The position numbers and the translations under genes were made by a program. This document shows, piece by piece, positions 20,578 to 25,115 of a DNA stretch of 25,115 nucleotides; the stretch's first letter is position 1; each line of letters begins with the position of its first letter. Location: IMG/VR virus record IMGVR_UViG_3300032235_000339, positions 1 to 25,115 of that record; one strand, written 5' to 3'. The notes beneath the pieces are model-generated. The model was given only the letters and a program-made list of their open reading frames with translations. It ran no database searches and had not been told where the DNA came from. Origin of the DNA: a virus.

Positions 20578-20610
20578 ATAAAAAGCACATAACAGCGAAA
20601 AGGTGGATTG

Positions 20611-20790
20611 ATGTTAACCCTAGACGAGATTGCGGTTGCGCTTCGGGATAGGCGCATGGACATTGTTGCAGAGGCAACAGGCTTGCATCGGTCAACGATT
20701 GCGCGGATCAAGACTGGCAAAGCTAATCCGACATATGACGTGATGAAGGCGTTGTCAGATTATTTGATGGGTGGTGTGGCTTGTGGCTGA
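20611..20790 (+). CDS. XRE/Cro-like HTH regulator upstream of the primase
   Basis: 59 aa. The ATG at 20611 has AAGGTGG about 5-7 nt upstream. Nearly the whole protein is one HTH domain: LTLDEIAVALRDRRMDIVAE (about 2-21), then ATGLHRSTIARIKTGKANPT (22-41) with the recognition helix and the turn-G-x-x-x-P-T-Y ending typical of XRE proteins, then VMKALSDYLM. It probably binds the dyad or the AAGCATAAAAA element directly upstream and controls the replication genes, itself included. The replication gene starts 8 bp before its stop, or further upstream. Confidence 0.85.
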   Translation: MLTLDEIAVALRDRRMDIVAEATGLHRSTIARIKTGKANPTYDVMKALSDYLMGGVACG

Positions 20791-22828
20791 TCTTACCAAC
20801 ATTTTTGGCGGCGCATGGTCACCGCCAGCAGCGCCGCAGTTTGACCCGCCAGAGGCGCAACTAGCCGCCGCGATGGAACAGGCGGGCATAACCCCGCCGT
20901 CACATATCCAGCTTGATGGCAAACTGCATCGTTTCAACGGCAAAACCAAAGGCAAGCCCGGCCATGATGTGCCATCTTGGTATTGCGCTTTTGGCGATGG
21001 CGTTCCGGCTGGGCGGTTTGGTGATTGGCGTCTAGGTGTTGAAATTACATGGCGCGCAGATGTTGGCCGGACTTTAACGCCAGCAGAAGAAGCGATTAAT
21101 GCGCGGCGTTTGGCGGAAGCTAGGAAGGTGCGTGAGGCTGAATTGCAACGCCAGCGTGAGGTTGCGTCAAACACGGTAGAAGACATTTGGTCGAAGGGTA
21201 TGCTGGCAGAGTCGTGGCATCCATACCTTGAGCGCAAGGGCATTGCTGGTCACGGTTTGCGCGTTACGGGTGATGGGCGCTTAATGGCACCAATCTTTAC
21301 GGCAGATGGCAATCTATCCAGCTTGCAATATATTCAAAACGAAGGCGAAAAACGGTTTCACCCTAGCGGCCAAACAAGCGGTTGCTTTTGGATGGTCGGC
21401 ACAATGGATGAGCCTGGGCCGCTGTTTATCGCAGAAGGCTTTGCAACTGCCGCAACCATCTTGGAATCGACCAATCGGCCATGCGCCATTGCCTACAGCG
21501 CCCACAATTTGCCAAGCGTAACGGGCGCATTGCGTGATCGTTATGGAAGCGGGCAAGAGATCATTGTTGTGGCAGACAATGACAAATCTGGCGTTGGCAT
21601 GGCGTATGCAACGCAAGCTGTTGCAAAGCATGGAGGCCGCGTGGTGATGCCTCCGCAGGAAGGCCAAGATGCCAACGATTACCGGGCTGCTGGTGGTGAT
21701 CTTAAGGCGTTGCTCTTGCCGACCAGTGGCACGGAGGCCATGCGGCGGCTAGAAGTGCAGTTTGGCGATGAATTGCCAGCCGAATATGAACCGCCAGACG
21801 AACTGGTTGAAGATGTGATTGTGCGCGGCAAATCCACCGTGATCTATGGGGACAGCAACAGCGGCAAGACGTTTTTTGCGCTTGGCCTAGCCGCTGCCAT
21901 TGCCGAAGGACGCGAGGCATATGGCAAACGCACCGATCCCGGTATCGTTGTGTATCTGGCGTGTGAAGCGCCTGGCAGCATCAAAGCCCGGCTAAAGGCC
22001 ATTGCCAAATTTCATAACGTCTCGCTTAAGCGCATTGCCGTTGTGCCAGTGCCGCTTAATTTTTATACCGGCGATGCAGACGCGGCCGCCGTGATTGCTG
22101 CGATTCGAGAGATTGAGGCTATCAAAGGCCAAGCGGTTAAACTGGTGATCGGCGACACGCTGGCCCGTATGTCATCCGGTGCAAATGAAAACAGCGGCGA
22201 AGATATGGGGCCGGTCATGGATCGGTTTGAGGAAATTTGCCGCGCTACTGGTGCAGCTATGCTGATCATTCACCACAACGGCAAAGACGCAGCCAGAGGC
22301 GCGCGCGGCTGGTCGGGCATCCGCGCTCATATCGACACTGAGATCGAGGTGGTGGAAAAAGACGGCCAGCGCAGTGCGACCATCACGAAGCAACGCGAGT
22401 TGGCTTCTAAGGGTGAGATCATTTATTTTAAGCTGGAAATAGTGGAGATGGGCGAAACCAAATTCGGCAAGCCCGCCACCACATGCGTTGCGGTTCTGGA
22501 TGAGGCCGCCACCGAAAACGAACCATCTAAAAAGCCTAGCAAGCATGACGAAACTGTCAGGCTGTGGGAAGCTGCTTGGTGGGATGGCGGCGCGGAAGTA
22601 GAAGGCGCTTATCCCTACATCAGCCGCAGCTTCATGCGGACGTATCTGGTCGAAAAGCGCCGCTATGCTGACAAGACCGTTCGCAACAAACTAGACCCAA
22701 GTCGTGATGATGGCATGGTGATGCCGATGGTCAACGCCGGCATTTTGCAGGCACACCAACATGGCTGGCAGATCGTCTGCCCGGTCAAATCTAGCGCGCT
22801 TTTGATGGCAAAAAAGCAATGCCCCTAA
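20783..22828 (+). CDS. Toprim primase - RepA-type helicase replication protein
   Basis: 681 aa from GTG at 20783 (MADLTNIFGGAW); GTG at 20771 is an alternative, both overlapping the HTH gene. N-terminal part: residues about 140-300 hold a Toprim domain, with Glu218 in IAEGFATA and VVADND (262-267; Asp265, Asp267), ending in DANDYRAAGGD. C-terminal part: a RecA-fold helicase like plasmid RepA, with Walker A GDSNSGKT (356-363), CEAPGS, Walker B LVIGDT (454-459), IIHHNGKD (495-502) and ARGWSGIR. It would prime and unwind DNA at the origin, comparable to the P4 alpha-type primase-helicases. Iterons start in its last codons (22820), suggesting origin recognition. Confidence 0.9.
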   Translation: MADLTNIFGGAWSPPAAPQFDPPEAQLAAAMEQAGITPPSHIQLDGKLHRFNGKTKGKPGHDVPSWYCAFGDGVPAGRFGDWRLGVEITWRADVGRTLTPAEEAINARRLAEARKVREAELQRQREVASNTVEDIWSKGMLAESWHPYLERKGIAGHGLRVTGDGRLMAPIFTADGNLSSLQYIQNEGEKRFHPSGQTSGCFWMVGTMDEPGPLFIAEGFATAATILESTNRPCAIAYSAHNLPSVTGALRDRYGSGQEIIVVADNDKSGVGMAYATQAVAKHGGRVVMPPQEGQDANDYRAAGGDLKALLLPTSGTEAMRRLEVQFGDELPAEYEPPDELVEDVIVRGKSTVIYGDSNSGKTFFALGLAAAIAEGREAYGKRTDPGIVVYLACEAPGSIKARLKAIAKFHNVSLKRIAVVPVPLNFYTGDADAAAVIAAIREIEAIKGQAVKLVIGDTLARMSSGANENSGEDMGPVMDRFEEICRATGAAMLIIHHNGKDAARGARGWSGIRAHIDTEIEVVEKDGQRSATITKQRELASKGEIIYFKLEIVEMGETKFGKPATTCVAVLDEAATENEPSKKPSKHDETVRLWEAAWWDGGAEVEGAYPYISRSFMRTYLVEKRRYADKTVRNKLDPSRDDGMVMPMVNAGILQAHQHGWQIVCPVKSSALLMAKKQCP

Positions 22829-22931
22829 TGCCCCTTTTTGCCCCTAGGGGCATCAGGGGCAAAAGCGGAAAAAAGGCCGAAATTATGCCCCTCCCTGCCC
22901 CTGCACCCTATAGGGCAGGGGCATAGGGGCA
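22820..22931. repeat. Iteron cluster / candidate replication origin
   Basis: Nine copies of TGCCCCT in 112 bp. Five are forward (22820, 22829, 22839, 22886, 22896) and four are reverse AGGGGCA (22846, 22855, 22917, 22925). They form TGCCCCTAGGGGCA (22839-22852), a 10-bp inverted repeat TTTTGCCCCT / AGGGGCAAAA (22836-22845, 22855-22864), and nested pairs around the palindrome CCCTATAGGG (22906-22915). An A-rich purine stretch (22861-22886) separates the two halves. Position right after the primase-helicase gene is typical of iteron origins. An alternative is a packaging site for the nearby terminase. Confidence 0.7.
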
Positions 22932-22958
22932 TCGGCATTCAGACAGGGAAGGTGAACA

Positions 22959-23174
22959 ATGACCGATCACATAAATCCAGATCACTACCGGCAAGGGCAT
23001 GTGGAGTGCATAGACGCTCTGGCGGCTGCTACGGTGAACCTAAGCGGCATTGAAGCCATCTGCACAGCCAACGCGATCAAATATCTTTGGCGCTGGCGTG
23101 AAAAAGGTGGCACGGTCGATTTGAAAAAGGCGCAGTGGTATATTGGATGGCTGATTACCGAACTTGAGAAATAG
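22959..23174 (+). CDS. DUF3310 protein
   Basis: 71 aa with GGAAGG upstream. The signature is DHINPDHYRQGHVECIDAL (about 3-21) followed by NAIKYLWRWREKGGTVDLKK (about 38-57) and a Tyr-x-x-x-W ending, i.e. nearly the complete DUF3310 domain. This domain is widespread in phages and is sometimes called nucleotide kinase-like, though biochemical proof is lacking as far as I know. It lies between the iteron region and the terminase genes. Its stop codon is the start of a run of nine G. Confidence 0.9.
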   Translation: MTDHINPDHYRQGHVECIDALAAATVNLSGIEAICTANAIKYLWRWREKGGTVDLKKAQWYIGWLITELEK

Positions 23175-23182
23175 GGGGGGGG
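23174..23182 (+). repeat. G9 homopolymer
   Basis: Nine consecutive G directly at the stop codon of the DUF3310 gene and 46 bp before the small terminase gene. It is the longest homopolymer noticed in the window. The nearest equivalent is G8 at 17743-17750, flanked in both cases by TA and TAT. The length may be sequencing-sensitive. Confidence 0.8.
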
Positions 23183-23227
23183 TATGCCTCCCATTGAAAA
23201 AAATATGACTGAGGCGTAAAGAACGGC

Positions 23228-23560
23228 ATGGCCAGCAAACCCAAAAATGTGGTTGATAAACGGATTACGCCAGCTTTTATGGCGCAAGCGGGCAAAGGCC
23301 GTCCGAAAGGTGTCCAAAACAAGACCACCATCACCATCCGTGAAGCGATCCTAAAGGCGTTCGACAAGGCTGGCGGTGCGGATTATCTGGCGCGCATGGC
23401 CGATGAACAGCCAGTTGCGTTCATGGCGTTGTTGTCTAAGGTGCTGCCAACGCAAATCAATCTTGGCACCAAAGCCGATGGCATCAAGATCGTGATCGAG
23501 CGGGCAGCACCGGCCAACGGTGACGATGCTAAAGTGATTGACATAAAGCCAAATGCATGA
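23228..23560 (+). CDS. Terminase small subunit
   Basis: 110 aa. The GKGRPKGVQNKTTITIREAI block (about 22-41) is the typical N-terminus of a group of small terminases (DUF5681-like) encoded just before the large subunit. Residues 42-75 are helical (LKAFDKAGGADYLARMADEQ, then PVAFMALLSKVLP), the KVLP turn being typical. It would recognise phage DNA and regulate the motor. It overlaps the large subunit start by 8 bp. The ribosome binding site is weak (GAGG at some distance). An iteron cluster lies about 300 bp upstream. Confidence 0.85.
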   Translation: MASKPKNVVDKRITPAFMAQAGKGRPKGVQNKTTITIREAILKAFDKAGGADYLARMADEQPVAFMALLSKVLPTQINLGTKADGIKIVIERAAPANGDDAKVIDIKPNA

Positions 23561-24803
23561 GGTGAAAATCCAGCTAACAGAGCCGCAAGAGGCTTTCGTT
23601 TTCAGCAAGGCCCGTCACCCGGCGATGGTGGCCGGCTTTGGCGCTGGCAAGTCTGAGGCCGCCGTTGTTCGCCTGGCGTTGCTGGCTCTGCAATATCCTC
23701 GCATGGACTTTGCGTTTGTCGAACCAACCTTTGACCTGGTGCGGCTGATTGCATGGCCGCGCTTTGCCGGCATCTTTGAACGCTGGGGAATCGGCTTTGA
23801 GCTAAACAAAGGCGACAACATCGGAACGCTGGAAAACGGCAGCCAGATCATTTTCCGTTCAGCAGACGCACCGGAACGGCTGGTTGGCTTTGAAGTGGCC
23901 GATGCAATCATCGACGAAATCGACACGCTTAAGGAAGCCCATGCGTCTGATGTGTGGACAAAGATGTTGGGCCGGTGCCGGCAATCAAAGCCTGATGGTG
24001 CAGTCAACACGCTGGCCGCCGTGTCAACGCCGGAAGGCTTCAAATTCGTCTACAAGACTTGGGGCCGCGATCCGAAGCCCGGTTATGAATTGATAAAAGC
24101 GCCGACTAACTCAAATCCATATTTGCCTGCCGGCTATGTCGAACAGTTGCGGGCCGCCTATTCATCGGCGCAGCTTTCCGCCTATCTGGACGGCGATTTC
24201 GTCAACCTTGTTAGCGGCAGCGTATATTCAGAGTTTGACCGGCAGGAAAACGGCACCTTCGAAACGATCCGCGTTTCTGAGCCGCTGCATATCGGCATGG
24301 ACTTCAACGTGGGCAACATGTCTGCTGTGATCGGCGTTATGCGCCAGGGCAATCCGATGGCGCTTGATGAGCTAACCGGCATCCGTGACACGCCAGCCAT
24401 GATCGACACGATCAAGAGCCGCTACAAGGGCCATGCGATCAACATCTATCCCGACGCCAGCGGCGGATCACGCAAGTCGATCAACGCCAGCCTGTCCGAT
24501 ATTGTGCTGCTGCGTAACGCCGGCTTCACGGTGCTGGCCCATGCGTCTAACCCGCCCGTCAAAGATCGGGTGCTGGCGCTTAGTCAGATGATCCATAATC
24601 AAGGCAAGCGCCGCCTGCTAGTCAATCCTGATCGCTGCCCATCGTTGACTGAGGCGCTTGAACAGCAAGCGTATGACAAGAACGGCGAACCGGACAAGGC
24701 TAACGGGCTTGATCACTTAAACGATGCTCTAGGCTATTTCATATTCTACAAATATGGCATATCACGCGGGCCGGTTCGCTTCGCGCAGATCATGGGCGCT
24801 TGA
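23553..24803 (+). CDS. Terminase large subunit
   Basis: 416 aa. ATPase: Walker A GFGAGKS (28-34), Walker B AIIDEID (118-124) with the catalytic Glu, coupling motif AAVSTPEG (155-162). Nuclease: Asp250 in GMDFNVGNMSAVI, Asp301 in YPDASG, Asp387/Asp391 in LDHLNDALGY, the usual RNase H-like metal set. The length is within the range of compact TerL proteins. It powers DNA translocation into the capsid and cuts concatemers. An alternative GTG start at 23562 (MKIQLTEPQEAF) has a similar ribosome binding site. The portal gene follows 66 bp later after a promoter-like site. Confidence 0.97.
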   Translation: MHEVKIQLTEPQEAFVFSKARHPAMVAGFGAGKSEAAVVRLALLALQYPRMDFAFVEPTFDLVRLIAWPRFAGIFERWGIGFELNKGDNIGTLENGSQIIFRSADAPERLVGFEVADAIIDEIDTLKEAHASDVWTKMLGRCRQSKPDGAVNTLAAVSTPEGFKFVYKTWGRDPKPGYELIKAPTNSNPYLPAGYVEQLRAAYSSAQLSAYLDGDFVNLVSGSVYSEFDRQENGTFETIRVSEPLHIGMDFNVGNMSAVIGVMRQGNPMALDELTGIRDTPAMIDTIKSRYKGHAINIYPDASGGSRKSINASLSDIVLLRNAGFTVLAHASNPPVKDRVLALSQMIHNQGKRRLLVNPDRCPSLTEALEQQAYDKNGEPDKANGLDHLNDALGYFIFYKYGISRGPVRFAQIMGA

Positions 24804-24808
24804 TGCCT

Positions 24809-24844
24809 TTGCCGCGCGGCGCGCCTTGTGCTAATGTGGCGCGC
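24809..24844 (+). promoter_or_regulatory. Candidate promoter with dyad before the portal gene
   Basis: TTGCCG (24809-24814), a 17-bp spacer, TAATGT (24832-24837). GCGCGCC (24819-24825) and GGCGCGC (24838-24844) form a perfect 7-bp dyad on both sides of the -10-like box, which could be an operator. Very similar boxes and spacing occur at 8472-8500. Confidence 0.45.
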
Positions 24845-24869
24845 GCAATGTATTACCGGGGCTTGCCTA

Positions 24870-25115
24870 ATGGCCGTCAATAACACGCACAAACAATATG
24901 ACGCTTACCGCTGGCGCTGGCGGCGGTGCCGTGACGTGATCGCGGGCCGCGATTCCGTGTTGCAGAATGGCCGCCAAGGGCAGCGATTCCAAGGCAGCCT
25001 TTACGATCCGGTTTTCACGCAAGAGATTTATTTGCCGCGACTTAGCGGGCAGTCGGAATCCGAATATCGCACCTATGCCGAACGCGCCGCATTCTTCAAT
25101 GCCAGCGGGCGCACA
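24870..25115 (+). CDS. Portal protein, N-terminal part (truncated by the window end)
   Basis: 82 codons, no stop before the window end. The reading starts at ATG 24870 (MAVNNTHKQYDAYRWRWRRC) with GGGG about 11 nt upstream. The blocks RDVIAGRDSV (about 22-31) and EIYLPRLSGQSESEYRTYAE (about 54-73) with RAAFFNASGRT match the N-terminus of DUF4055-type portal proteins, which in this order follow TerL. The portal forms the DNA entry ring in the capsid vertex. The rest of the head genes would lie beyond the window. Confidence 0.85.
   Translation, partial: MAVNNTHKQYDAYRWRWRRCRDVIAGRDSVLQNGRQGQRFQGSLYDPVFTQEIYLPRLSGQSESEYRTYAERAAFFNASGRT

Noticed and set aside
22836-22864. Inverted repeat of TTTTGCCCCT as a rho-independent terminator for the primase gene
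   Set aside because: The stem is followed by GCGGAAAAAAGG on the plus strand and by no T-run on the minus strand. The T's lie inside the arms, and the pattern fits iterons better.
1-25115. Integrase, transposase, CRISPR array, rRNA or other mobile element
   Set aside because: No tyrosine or serine recombinase motifs, no terminal inverted repeats with target duplications, no regularly spaced repeat-spacer pattern and no RNA gene were recognised. Lifestyle (temperate or virulent) therefore stays open.

Overview
The window is part of a tailed double-stranded DNA phage (or prophage) genome with siphovirus-type morphogenesis genes: a long tape measure protein, a tube protein and a tail-chaperone overlap. 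It is cut at both ends inside the structural region. The left edge starts in the head-tail connector/tail genes and the right edge stops inside the portal gene. Rest of portal, capsid and connector genes are not in the window. The host is probably an alphaproteobacterium. This is an inference from a GcrA-like double-HTH regulator, moderately high GC content, and general resemblance of the tail, lysis and replication proteins to phages of that class. No integrase, tRNA, IS element or CRISPR array was seen.

Region 1 (1-8466, + strand) is the tail module: tail completion protein, tube protein, tail assembly chaperone with a second overlapping ORF in the +1 frame, tape measure protein, a tail structural protein, a modular receptor-binding fibre ending in a seven-repeat beta-propeller, a small protein and a fibre chaperone. 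Region 2 (8467-11738, + strand) starts at a promoter-like site. It holds a holin-like protein, a metallophosphoesterase, and a compact lysis cassette: L,D-transpeptidase-fold lysin, holin, i-spanin and an overlapping lipoprotein o-spanin. Two small basic proteins follow. Region 3 (11739-13581, - strand) is a run of small early genes of unknown function, including two genes that share a duplicated 25-bp translation start region, a 21-aa membrane peptide and a probably frameshifted mini-gene.

Region 4 (13582-14396) is a divergent control region with a palindromic operator, then a Cro/CI-like HTH gene, a GcrA-like gene and a rho-independent terminator. Region 5 (14378-20495, - strand) is one tightly overlapping DNA-metabolism operon read leftward: Sak4-like RecA ATPase, small proteins, a DUF669-type ssDNA-binding candidate, Cas4-like exonuclease, SF2 helicase, PAPS-reductase-like PP-loop protein, Cys/His mini-protein and VRR-NUC nuclease. 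Region 6 (20496-25115, + strand) starts with a second divergent control region built around a perfect 31-bp dyad. It continues with a second HTH gene, a Toprim-helicase replication protein, an iteron cluster that is the best origin candidate, DUF3310, both terminase subunits, a promoter-like site and the portal gene.

The most interesting non-coding signals are: nine copies of TGCCCCT in 112 bp directly after the primase-helicase gene; two divergent switches sharing the 11-mer AAGCATAAAAA; a recurrent leader (AACAAC, GC hairpin, GGAGAC, start codon) before several leftward genes; two similar promoter-like sites (TTGCC[C/G]-N17-TA[T/A]TGT) before the lysis and portal genes; and a pseudoknot-topology pair of inverted repeats between the tube and chaperone genes. 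All assignments come from reading the sequence and from memory of protein families; no searches were run.
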